A stretch of 64,000 nucleotides of DNA. It comes from G963664935 sp963664935. Its GTDB lineage: Bacteria; Pseudomonadota; Gammaproteobacteria; Methylococcales; G963664935. Position numbers and translations under genes: made by a program. Under the pieces are notes generated by a model that saw only the letters and a list, made by a program, of their open reading frames with translations, did not search any database and had not been told where the DNA came from. Position 1 is the stretch's first letter. Each line of letters opens with the position of its first letter. Of the stretch, positions 28,904 through 36,680 are shown piece by piece. The DNA lies in NCBI GenBank assembly GCA_963664935.2, contig CAXXSE010000006.1, forward strand, positions 186,001 to 250,000, in the 5' to 3' direction.

Positions 28904-29380
28904 TCAGAAATCGTGGTTCCAATCATAAACGGCTTTGACCCGGTTTCCGTTACCCAAATAGTCCAGCGAACGGCAGAGTTTTTTCACCAACGCCACACCC
29001 CTTCCGTAAACTTTTTCGTTATTGTCCAAATCCGAAACCGCATCATCTTCATGGAAACCTGGACCGCTGTCTTCGACCTCGATAACAAGCCTGCCACCGT
29101 TATCAGTGGGCGCATGGTGACAAGTGATCTTAATAAACCCTTTCGTCAAGTTGGCCAAGCGCCGCTCTCTTTCCTCAAAATACGAAATCATTCCGTCAGA
29201 AGTCTCTTTCATTTTAGAATCAAGCAACAACAGGCCGTGGTCGAGGGCATTACTAAAGAGCTCGGTAACGATCAAAAATAAGGGTTCACGGAAATCCTGC
29301 AAATTCTGGATTTCCATTAGATTGTGAATAATGGTGGGAACGGGATTGACTAGCCGTAGCGTCGACGCATCGAATTCCAT
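28904..29380 (-). CDS. Anti-sigma-factor-type ATPase (HATPase_c, RsbW/SpoIIAB-like)
   Basis: 158-residue GHKL ATPase without a dimerisation or receiver domain. The N box is VTELFSNALDHG (residues 39-50), the G1 box IEVEDSGPGF and the G2 box YGRGVALVKKL. An inserted helical part with EERERRLANLTKG separates N and G1. In partner-switching systems such a kinase phosphorylates a STAS antagonist and binds a target when the antagonist is phosphorylated. The PP2C phosphatase (9 bp upstream) and a STAS protein (30684-30989) complete the set. The target (sigma factor or other protein) is not evident in the window. Confidence 0.85.
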   Translation of the reverse strand: MEFDASTLRLVNPVPTIIHNLMEIQNLQDFREPLFLIVTELFSNALDHGLLLLDSKMKETSDGMISYFEERERRLANLTKGFIKITCHHAPTDNGGRLVIEVEDSGPGFHEDDAVSDLDNNEKVYGRGVALVKKLCRSLDYLGNGNRVKAVYDWNHDF

Positions 29381-29389
29381 TGATGTGTT

Positions 29390-30556
29390 TCACTTTGAAG
29401 GTTGGATGGCAACACGGGACAATTTACCTTTGCTTTTTACACTTGCCATTAAGGCAAAATCACAAACAAGTTCCACGATGCTCACATCGTCCTGTTGGTC
29501 CAAGCCATCGTAGTGGGCGTCCAGGCGATCCTTTAAAATCTGGCAGTAACAGTCACTTTTTTTCAGGGGATATTTAAAACTCTTCTCGACGCCCTCAAAT
29601 CCGAATGGCTCGCCTTTTTCATTTTCGGCTTCCACGAGCCCATCGGTAAATAAGATCAACCGATCATGCACGGCCACCTCAAAGTATTGAATTTCAGGAT
29701 GGAAATGATCACTTTCGACAATTCCAAGAGGAAGGTTGGTGGATTTTATGGTCAGAATTTCGCCGTTCGCCTCGACGTGCAAATAATGATCTGGCAATGC
29801 ACCGGTACTCAAGCTAATGGTTTTAGATTCGGAATCGAGAATCACAATACAGGCCGCCAGAAACATATCGACTGGCAGAATCTTATGCAATTTAGCGTTA
29901 ATTTCGTTCAGAATTTCACGAATACCGAATCCTTTTCGCGCCATCCCATAAAATATCTCCGCGGTCGGTCCGGCACCAATTGAAGCCGATAGACCATGGC
30001 CAGTAAAATCCCCTAACAGGAGGCAATGATTCCCTCCAGGAGTCAAAGTAGACAACAATATGTCGCCATTAAAAAGCGCCATTGGCGAAAGCGAGTGCCG
30101 CAAATTCGGGGTATCGAAAAAATTGGCTTGGATGATCCCGTCATAAAGTGCGGCGGCTACTTTATGCTCCCGATCAAGCTGTTGTTGATAGGCAAGCAGG
30201 GCATTTTTCTGTTGAAATTGACTTTGATATAACTGTTTTACGCGCAGCAAAGAATTAATCTTTGTGATAAGCGCAATCGGACTCGGTGGTTTAACAATAA
30301 AATCGTCTCCACCGGCATCGATACACTTCTGTAAGTGGCTATCGCTTTGGAGTCCGGTGATAAAGATAATGGGAATATACTGGCCGCCAAATTCTTCTTG
30401 AATCCGTTCCGCCGCTTCAATGCCGTCCATTTCCGGCATACCGATATCGAGGATGATCAAATCCGGCCGTTCCCGTCGATACAAATCTTGCACTTCACTG
30501 CCATCGGCAGCCTCTATGACCGTATAATTCGCCCCCGACAGGATCTTTTGCAACAT
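29390..30556 (-). CDS. Response regulator fused to a PP2C/SpoIIE-type serine phosphatase
   Basis: The N-terminal receiver has its phospho-acceptor Asp in LIILDIGMPEMDG and Lys in DFIVKPPSP. A short coiled linker (YQSQFQQKNALLAYQQQ) leads to the phosphatase domain, with LLGDFTGHGLSASIGAG and LILFTDGLVEAENEKGE carrying the metal-binding acidic residues. It would dephosphorylate the STAS partner under receiver control, like Pseudomonas HsbR or Bacillus RsbU/RsbP. The first ATG (30556) cuts off receiver strand 1 and the acidic pair. The coding frame clearly continues upstream as IKILLADDDRLERK, starting at an ATA codon (30598), with no ATG, GTG or TTG before a stop. Either ATA is used or the normal ATG has been lost. 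Confidence 0.85.
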   Translation of the reverse strand: MLQKILSGANYTVIEAADGSEVQDLYRRERPDLIILDIGMPEMDGIEAAERIQEEFGGQYIPIIFITGLQSDSHLQKCIDAGGDDFIVKPPSPIALITKINSLLRVKQLYQSQFQQKNALLAYQQQLDREHKVAAALYDGIIQANFFDTPNLRHSLSPMALFNGDILLSTLTPGGNHCLLLGDFTGHGLSASIGAGPTAEIFYGMARKGFGIREILNEINAKLHKILPVDMFLAACIVILDSESKTISLSTGALPDHYLHVEANGEILTIKSTNLPLGIVESDHFHPEIQYFEVAVHDRLILFTDGLVEAENEKGEPFGFEGVEKSFKYPLKKSDCYCQILKDRLDAHYDGLDQQDDVSIVELVCDFALMASVKSKGKLSRVAIQPSK

Positions 30557-30683
30557 TTTCCGCTCAAGTCGGTCGTCATCGGCGAGAAGTATTTTTATGG
30601 GGCAATAGCCCGTACCTGAAAGCGTACGCTCGGGTGTTCTCTAACACACTCGCATTCACGTTTCCCACCGATACTCTCCGGAT

Positions 30684-30989
30684 TTAGGCGATAGCAAACA
30701 ACTGACCGAAATTGGCAATGGTCAAAATCTTTTTGACTTCCGGATTGACGTTGACGATTGAAACGTGGTCTTTTTGACCACCCACCTTATCGCGTAAAAC
30801 CAGCAACATGCCAAGCGCGGAACTATCGACATAATCGGTCCCACCCAAATCCACGACAAATTTCTGGACGTTGGCCCCGGCATTTTTCAGCGCCGAACGA
30901 AATTCCTGATTCTGGCTGAAATCGAACCTTCCCGAAATTCTAATGGTTGCTTCCTTCCCGTCGCTCGTTAAGTTACTACTAATAGACAT
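30684..30989 (-). CDS. STAS-domain anti-sigma-factor antagonist
   Basis: 101 residues, a single STAS domain. ATIRISGRFDFSQNQEF forms the first strands, and VVDLGGTDYVDSSALGMLLVL holds the conserved serine pair (DSSALG, near residues 56-57) that the partner kinase phosphorylates. The end, EVKKILTIANFGQLFAI, is the typical last helix. It sits between the membrane MCP and the receiver-phosphatase gene, completing a kinase-phosphatase-antagonist trio at the end of a chemotaxis operon. By homology it switches between binding the anti-sigma-type ATPase (28904-29380) and another target. Confidence 0.92.
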   Translation of the reverse strand: MSISSNLTSDGKEATIRISGRFDFSQNQEFRSALKNAGANVQKFVVDLGGTDYVDSSALGMLLVLRDKVGGQKDHVSIVNVNPEVKKILTIANFGQLFAIA

Positions 30990-31115
30990 TTTTGATCACC
31001 CTTATCTGGTTTGGCTGTAAAAAGTTACGTCATGGTTATCGGTTATCGGTTCAAATTGGCGTTCATAAGTTCCCAATACCACCAGTTTTCATTAACCGTT
31101 AACTGATAACCAAAT

Positions 31116-32321
31116 TTATAACATTTCGATTTCTCCTTCTTCCATTGAGTCCTGGTGGACTACTTTGCTCTCCTTTTCCGCCCACGCATTCTTAAGTTGA
31201 GCGATTTCCATCCGTCTCTGATCCAAAACGATGCCTGCTTGGGACATATCCCCGGCATCCAAGGCTCGAAAACCATCCCGGAGCTGATTAAAAATTTCGG
31301 AGAAATGCGAGGAATTCTCCTGTAAGTAATCGACCAATTGCCTGGATAAATCTTCAAATTGCAATGCCCTAACGGCCATCCCCACATGGTTTTCAATGTC
31401 CCCCGTCAAAGACGACACCTTCTCCAATTTCCCTGCAATACTGGCGTTGATGGAGCCAATCTCCCCCATCATGTCGTCAACGTGTTGCTTAGACTCGAGG
31501 GCGACATTCATATCCTTCGACGCCATGGCCTCTATCATGGACTTTGCTTGAGTGATACTTTTCTTTGAAACCTGAATAACGTCATGAATTTCTTCGCTAA
31601 ACCGATCGGAGGTTTTGGATAAATTACGCACTTCCTCGGCGACCACCGCAAAACCGCGCCCGGCTTCTCCCGCTCGCGCGGCTTCGATCGCCGCGTTCAA
31701 GGACAGTAAATTAGTTTGGTCGGCGATCTGTTGAACACCGCTCAGCAAACCTTCGATCTCCACCATGCGACCGTTGATATCATCGATAACCTGGACCATA
31801 TCTATGCTTTGTTTACTGATGTCGAGTATATTTTCAATAAAAAGGTGGAGAACTTTATCCGTCTCCTGAGTAAACTTATGGAAACTGATACCCCCCGAAT
31901 CGCTCTGTTGATCGGATAATCGATTGATCAAGGAAAAAACCGTTTCCGATTGTTCCGAAGTCGTGGAATGAAGGCCGTTGAAACTATCGTTCATGGTCAC
32001 AACAGCGTCGGCGACGACATTTTTTATTTGATCCAACTCCTTGTGTAAAAAATTAACCTCTTGTTCTACACATTGATCAACCTCGTGAAGGAGCCCTTGC
32101 ATTGAAGCATCGACGCCTGGAGAATCGAATTCATTTAGGTCATTCTGGATTTTCAGTTCGTTGAACCGTTTCAATATATTCCAAGTAACAACTCCCCAGA
32201 CACCACCCATCATCAGCAGTGAAACAAACTGCCAAACCACGCCCGACGTAAATAATGGCAGTGATAATAGCCCAAAAGTCAATGCCAGAGCGGGCCATGT
32301 TGCTTTATAAAATTCATCCAT
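31116..32321 (-). CDS. Methyl-accepting chemotaxis protein with short membrane anchor
   Basis: 401 residues. Two hydrophobic segments close together near the N-terminus (WPALALTFGLLSLPLF and VSLLMMGGVWGVVTW, residues 9-48) anchor it without a periplasmic sensor domain. After a helical linker comes the signalling domain. Its hairpin tip, IADQTNLLSLNAAIEAARAG and GRGFAVVAEEVRNLS, is near residues 196-230 and is the site that binds CheA and CheW. The C-terminal part after about residue 290 (ALQFEDLSRQLVDYL) departs from standard receptors and looks helical. A similar arrangement is seen in some alternative chemosensory clusters. It starts 4 bp after cheB. Confidence 0.9.
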   Translation of the reverse strand: MDEFYKATWPALALTFGLLSLPLFTSGVVWQFVSLLMMGGVWGVVTWNILKRFNELKIQNDLNEFDSPGVDASMQGLLHEVDQCVEQEVNFLHKELDQIKNVVADAVVTMNDSFNGLHSTTSEQSETVFSLINRLSDQQSDSGGISFHKFTQETDKVLHLFIENILDISKQSIDMVQVIDDINGRMVEIEGLLSGVQQIADQTNLLSLNAAIEAARAGEAGRGFAVVAEEVRNLSKTSDRFSEEIHDVIQVSKKSITQAKSMIEAMASKDMNVALESKQHVDDMMGEIGSINASIAGKLEKVSSLTGDIENHVGMAVRALQFEDLSRQLVDYLQENSSHFSEIFNQLRDGFRALDAGDMSQAGIVLDQRRMEIAQLKNAWAEKESKVVHQDSMEEGEIEML

Positions 32322-32325
32322 CGCG

Positions 32326-33418
32326 TTATTTCCGTGCTAATTCGATAAGTTTGTTCGCTACTCGGTCGAGGGGAACCATATGATCGGCGTACCCTAGCTT
32401 ATACGCTTCGCCTGGCATTCCCCAAACAACGCTGGTTTTCTCATCTTGAATAATAGACGACGCGCCACAATCATGCATTTCCTTCATACCTTTGGCGCCG
32501 TCGGCGCCCATCCCGGTTAACAGAATGCTTATGGCATTCCGGCCAACATTTTGTGCGACCGAACGGAACATCACATCTACCGCGGGTTTATGGCGGTTAA
32601 CCGGCGGACCATCCATCGTTGAGCTTACACACATAACGCGCGCCATCGCGCACCACCAAAAGGTGCCGATCTCCGGGTGCGAGATATATATTCCCCGGGA
32701 GAATCTGCTGACCGTCTTTAGCCGCGCACGCGCTCATCTCCCCCGCCGAATCGATATGACTTGCAAAAGATTCACTAAACGCGACCGGCAGGTGTTGGCT
32801 AATCACAATACCCGGTGTATCGGACGGAAGTCCACGCACCACGTCTTTTATCGCTTCGGTCCCACCGGTCGAAGCGCCTAAGGCAATCACCTTGTGTGTG
32901 GTTTTGAACGGTTTTTGGTTTCGATTTGGCGGGATTACAGCATCCACGCCAAGCTTCTCACTAACGGAACAATTCCTTGCCACTTTCGTCTCCGGCCTCG
33001 AGTTAGTTGCCCGTACCTGGGCCAAAGCGGCTGTTTTGACTTTAGCGATGAGTTCCTCCGCGTAATCGCTCAAACCGGTGGCGACATCGATCTTTGGTTT
33101 GGCGACGAAATCAATGGCGCCCAATTCCAGCGCCTGGAGTGTGACCTCGGCCCCTTTTTCGGTTAAAGAGGAAATCATCAACACCGGCATCGGTCGCAGA
33201 CGCATCAGATTCTTGAGAAAGGTGAGGCCGTCCATGCGCGGCATTTCCACATCCAGAGTCATGACATCGGGATTCAATTTCTTGATTTTATCCAGCGCAA
33301 CATAAGGGTCTATAGCCGTTCCGATCACTTCGATATCCGGCGACGAATTGAAGATTTCGGTCAGCATTTTCCTGACCAAAGCCGAGTCGTCGACAATCAG
33401 TAAGCGGATTTTCGACAT
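32326..33418 (-). pseudogene. cheB: Chemotaxis methylesterase CheB, frameshifted by a 4-bp duplication
   Basis: Receiver domain with D56 (MTLDVEMPRMDG), then the esterase domain with catalytic Ser in GASTGGTEA and His in VISQHLPVAF. The first frame (32597-33418) ends after ARYVCKLNDGWSAG. The expected continuation GPPVNRHKPAVDVMFRSV and the catalytic Asp in TGMGADGAKG lie in another frame, to 32326. The shift coincides with a tandem CCATCCAT at 32609-32616 on the plus strand. Removing one 4-base unit restores a full 363-residue CheB. As written the main product lacks the third catalytic residue, so receptor demethylation and deamidation by this protein should be lost. Confidence 0.92.
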
Positions 33419-33421
33419 CGG

Positions 33422-34060
33422 TCAGAACAGTTCGACTTCGCCTTCCACCAAATCATCCTTAAGCGTCGTACGGTATTGACTCTCTCGCTCGACAATCCGG
33501 TTACTGTGTAAATTCTGAAGCTTTTTGACCCGGACCTTGCCGGTCTTTGGATAATACAGCACACGCCTCGGGTAAATGTTACCCAAATCCTGAGCCGAAA
33601 CTTCAATGTTTTCAGTGTTGACGTAATCAAGAATAAAATCGATGTTCCTTATCCCGATGTCGGTCATTTTGGATATGATTTGACCACCACCGAAAAGCTT
33701 GATCTCCAAATTTTTACGTCGTCCACCGTTTTGCAATATAGTGTTAATTAAGTGCTCCATCGCATAGTTTCCGTACCGCGTGGCTTTGCCGACCACGGCG
33801 GCCTCGCCCTCCCGCAATTGCTCACTCGAGGTTTCCGGCAACATAAAGTGGTTCATCCCGCCAATTCCCGCGCGCCGGTCTCGTATACAGGCGGAAACAC
33901 AGGAACCCAGCACGGTGTTAATCTGTTCATCGTCGGTGGTCACGTAATATTCACCCGGATGAATTTTAACCATAACCCGTCCCTCCTTTTCGTTCCATCT
34001 CCGGCGAATTTCGTCGAATCCACTAAGCGCGGGACGTGGAATATTTGGATTCGTAAGCAT
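33422..34060 (-). CDS. cheD: Chemoreceptor glutamine deamidase CheD
   Basis: 212 residues. The core begins VKIHPGEYYVTTDDEQINTV and contains the catalytic Cys in LGSCVSACIRD and His in GIGGMNHFMLP, followed by GNYAMEHLINTIL and the KLFGGG loop. CheD deamidates glutamines on receptors, and in other bacteria binds CheC or CheY. Its ATG overlaps the cheR stop (TAATG at 34058-34062), so the two are translationally coupled. A later start (MVKIHPGEYY) is possible, but the upstream 29 residues resemble those of many CheD proteins. Intact, unlike cheB next to it. Confidence 0.95.
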   Translation of the reverse strand: MLTNPNIPRPALSGFDEIRRRWNEKEGRVMVKIHPGEYYVTTDDEQINTVLGSCVSACIRDRRAGIGGMNHFMLPETSSEQLREGEAAVVGKATRYGNYAMEHLINTILQNGGRRKNLEIKLFGGGQIISKMTDIGIRNIDFILDYVNTENIEVSAQDLGNIYPRRVLYYPKTGKVRVKKLQNLHSNRIVERESQYRTTLKDDLVEGEVELF

Positions 34061-34917
34061 TATTTTTGATAAACGGTTTTCCCAATCAACTTGAACGGCG
34101 TATCAAGTGTATGCAACGATTCGGAGTGGCCGATGAATAACCATCCCTTTTCTCTCAGCTGTTCCGCATACCGCCGCGCAAGCGTTGTTTTTGTTTCTTG
34201 ATCGAAATAGATCAGGACATTACGACAAAATATAAAATCAAATTGCCCGCTCATGGGCCACTCCGTCATCAAATTCAGTTGACGAAAATGAATCAACTGG
34301 CGAGCTTCCGGGTTTACCCTGGCTTTATCCTGTTGCGGTCCTTTTCCGCGTTTAAAAAATCGCTTTAAACGGTCCCGTGGAATACCATTGACGCCTTCTT
34401 GGGTATAAATACCGGAGGCCGCGGTATTCAATACATTGGTATCAAGATCGGTAGCCAGAATCTTAACGTCCCAATGCTCCGGAACGTTTTCCAGCACCGT
34501 CATTGCAAGTGAATAGGGCTCTTCTCCCGTGGAACACCCGGCCGACCAGATACGAAGACGGCGGCGGGACGCATTCTTGTCAAGTAGTTCCGGTAATACC
34601 TCCTTCGCAAGAAGGTCGAAATGGTGACCTTCTCTAAAAAAAGAGGTCAGATTAGTCGTAATTGCATTGATAAAAGTCGTGAATTCCTCATCGGGCCGGT
34701 CCTGCAAATACTGGCAGTATTCATGAAAATTGTTTAATCCTAGAGCTCTCACCCGCTTGGAAAGCCGACCATAAAACATATCGAACTTATCGTCGGGTAC
34801 GAGAATCCCGGTATGTTGGTTAGAAATATTTCTGAGGACTTCGAAATCAGCCCGCGTATACACGAACTCCCGCTGTTTTTCGCTAACGTCCGGTTTCGCC
34901 AGTGCAAGATTACCCAT
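34060..34917 (-). CDS. cheR: Chemotaxis protein methyltransferase CheR
   Basis: 285 residues. The N-terminal helical domain (FEVLRNISNQHTGILV) recognises receptors. The SAM-binding part has RIWSAGCSTGEEPYSLAMTV near residue 120, VKILATDLDTNVLNTAASGI and FDFIFCRNVLIYFDQETK. It ends in the usual GHSESLHTLDTPFKLIGKTV. It methylates glutamates on chemoreceptors in the cytoplasm. A receptor in this operon (36681-39041) ends in a DWEEF pentapeptide of the type that tethers CheR. Intact. Confidence 0.96.
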   Translation of the reverse strand: MGNLALAKPDVSEKQREFVYTRADFEVLRNISNQHTGILVPDDKFDMFYGRLSKRVRALGLNNFHEYCQYLQDRPDEEFTTFINAITTNLTSFFREGHHFDLLAKEVLPELLDKNASRRRLRIWSAGCSTGEEPYSLAMTVLENVPEHWDVKILATDLDTNVLNTAASGIYTQEGVNGIPRDRLKRFFKRGKGPQQDKARVNPEARQLIHFRQLNLMTEWPMSGQFDFIFCRNVLIYFDQETKTTLARRYAEQLREKGWLFIGHSESLHTLDTPFKLIGKTVYQK

Positions 34918-34989
34918 GGTTACAAATGACAGATAGGTTCATGGTCGTCAGTTGACGCTTTACAGCTCAAAGTGGTGCTCATACTATGC

Positions 34990-35415
34990 TCATTCCGATC
35001 CCATCAACTCATCGAGATCAAGGAGTTTGGCCGAACGGATAAAACTCTCCGACGGCGCTTTGAGAACCACGGTTTTATGTAAATTGACTGCTTCCTGTCT
35101 AAGAATCAGCAATAACTGCAAAGTCGAAGTATCGATTGACTCGACTTTGGATGCATCAATTTCGAGAGCCTGATGCTTATCCAATGCCTCTTTCAATTGT
35201 TCATGCAGCTGGCTCACGCCAGCCAAATCCGGTGAAACCGGCAATTCGACTAATGCAAGGTTAGAGTCCGCTCCATCTTCACAAGGTCCTTCACCAGAAT
35301 CCGTTAAACTCCCGGCAGTCTCGGCATTGATCGCGGATGTCAATTCCTCGTTGCAGCCATCCAGCCATGCCAATGGATCATGTTCGATTAAACCCGTATC
35401 GGAGGCCTTTGCCAT
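34990..35415 (-). CDS. STAS-domain protein inside the chemotaxis operon
   Basis: The start ATG (35413-35415) overlaps the ParA stop by one base (TAATG). The product has 141 residues. The first 55 are acidic and poorly ordered (TDSGEGPCEDGAD). The rest is a STAS domain: ALVELPVSPDLAGVSQLHEQ, then LEIDASKVESIDTSTLQLLL with a Ser/Thr position (DTSTLQ), and SAKLLDLDELM at the end. Its place between ParA and CheR suggests it works with the array or ParA rather than with the downstream partner-switching trio. Function is inference only. Confidence 0.75.
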   Translation of the reverse strand: MAKASDTGLIEHDPLAWLDGCNEELTSAINAETAGSLTDSGEGPCEDGADSNLALVELPVSPDLAGVSQLHEQLKEALDKHQALEIDASKVESIDTSTLQLLLILRQEAVNLHKTVVLKAPSESFIRSAKLLDLDELMGSE

Positions 35416-36167
35416 TACATTACCCTCCCGTCCAAAAGGTCTCCCGCAAGATTGTGAAAATCCATTGCCGACCGGCTTGTAGGTTTGCGTTCCAATATCG
35501 TTTTCCCATGGATCGGACATTCCGCCAGCACTGCCGTCTCTCGAATCAACGTTGCCAGCAACTGACCGGGAAAATGTTTCAACAATAGATTTAAAACATT
35601 CTTTGAGAGCCGCCTTGTTGAGTAATACCGCGCCATCACAAACCACATTTTGTATTGTTTATTCAACGATTTTTCAAATTTTTTAACGATTTCCATGAGC
35701 CGGGATATACCTTGCAGCGCCAGATAGTCACTGCTTAGCGGCGCCAATATTTCCTCGATGGCGAATAGTGCGTTGACAACCAATAATCCGGATGACGGTG
35801 GACAATCGATGATTACAAAATCTTCATTCAAAAATTGGTCTTTCAACGCTGTCCTCAACAAATTCCCACGATCCGCGCCTCCTTCCGTGAGTTGATCAAT
35901 TTTCACCAAACCGGATCCCGCCGGCACGAATCTAAGCCCATCTCTCACCTGTATCGCTTGATTTTCAAGGTCTACGGAACCCAAAAGGGCTTCATCCACA
36001 CCGCCGAGCGACTCATAGACGCCAAAAGTAGTTCCCAAGTGACCTTGCGGGTCCAAATCAATGGCCGCTACTTTTTTTCCACCCATGGCCAGGGCATGGG
36101 CCAAATTAGCCGTGGTGGTGGTTTTCCCCACTCCCCCTTTTAAGTTGATCACCGCAATAGTCCGCAT
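35415..36167 (-). CDS. ParA/Soj-family ATPase in the chemotaxis operon
   Basis: 250-residue MinD/ParA-type ATPase. The deviant Walker A motif is INLKGGVGKTTTTANLA (residues 7-23), the A' motif is AAIDLDPQGHLG, Walker B is FVIIDCPPSSGLL, and a C-terminal basic/hydrophobic part is as in Soj proteins. Such ATPases next to che genes (ParC in Vibrio, PpfA in Rhodobacter) position chemosensory arrays in the cell. It follows cheW by 2 bp and overlaps the STAS gene by 1 bp. No ParB or centromere sites were seen, which also favours array positioning over chromosome segregation. Confidence 0.93.
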   Translation of the reverse strand: MRTIAVINLKGGVGKTTTTANLAHALAMGGKKVAAIDLDPQGHLGTTFGVYESLGGVDEALLGSVDLENQAIQVRDGLRFVPAGSGLVKIDQLTEGGADRGNLLRTALKDQFLNEDFVIIDCPPSSGLLVVNALFAIEEILAPLSSDYLALQGISRLMEIVKKFEKSLNKQYKMWFVMARYYSTRRLSKNVLNLLLKHFPGQLLATLIRETAVLAECPIHGKTILERKPTSRSAMDFHNLAGDLLDGRVM

Positions 36168-36169
36168 GG

Positions 36170-36679
36170 TCAGGCGATCGATTCAATCACCGCGAATTGT
36201 TCCGAATCCAATAATTTATCCACATCCAACAACACCGCGATCTGCTCGCCGACCACCATGCCTTTCATGTAGCGCGTATCGATCTTTGAACCGAGACCCG
36301 GGGGATTTTTGATTTGACTTTGATCGACATCGATGACGTCGGATACCGTATCGGCAACGATACCCATAGCGTATTCATCGCCATGGTTCTCTACCGTCAA
36401 CACAATTACCACGGTAACCGAAGTATATTCTACGATGCCGAGTTCGAACCGCTCCCGTAAGTCGAGAATCGGAACAAGAGTTCCACGCAAGTTCAGAACG
36501 CCTTTGATATAGCCTGGAGTATTCGGGACTTCTCTAACCGGTTCCCACCCCTTGATTTCCTGGACTTTGAGAATGTCAACACCGTAGCTTTCACCCGCAA
36601 GTTGGAAAGTAAGATATTGCTCCTTTTCCATTGGGCTAGCATTGCCATCGGTTGCTACACCGTGACTCCCCACACTCAT
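36170..36679 (-). CDS. cheW: Chemotaxis adaptor CheW (second copy)
   Basis: 169 residues with the CheW SH3-like fold. YLTFQLAGESYGVDILKVQE and IKGWEPVREVPNTPGYIKGV carry the Ile/Glu and Arg contacts to CheA and receptors. LNLRGTLVPILDLRERF, DTVSDVIDV and IKNPPGLGSKIDTRYMKGM follow. It links receptors to CheA in the array. It lies one base downstream of the Aer-like receptor gene and just before parA. It differs clearly from the other CheW (39106-39603), so the pair is an old duplication and not a recent repeat. Confidence 0.95.
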   Translation of the reverse strand: MSVGSHGVATDGNASPMEKEQYLTFQLAGESYGVDILKVQEIKGWEPVREVPNTPGYIKGVLNLRGTLVPILDLRERFELGIVEYTSVTVVIVLTVENHGDEYAMGIVADTVSDVIDVDQSQIKNPPGLGSKIDTRYMKGMVVGEQIAVLLDVDKLLDSEQFAVIESIA

Positions 36680-36680
36680 T

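Noticed and set aside
35415..36167. Plasmid or chromosome partitioning locus
   Set aside because: The ParA gene is embedded in a che operon without parB or repeated centromere-like sites.
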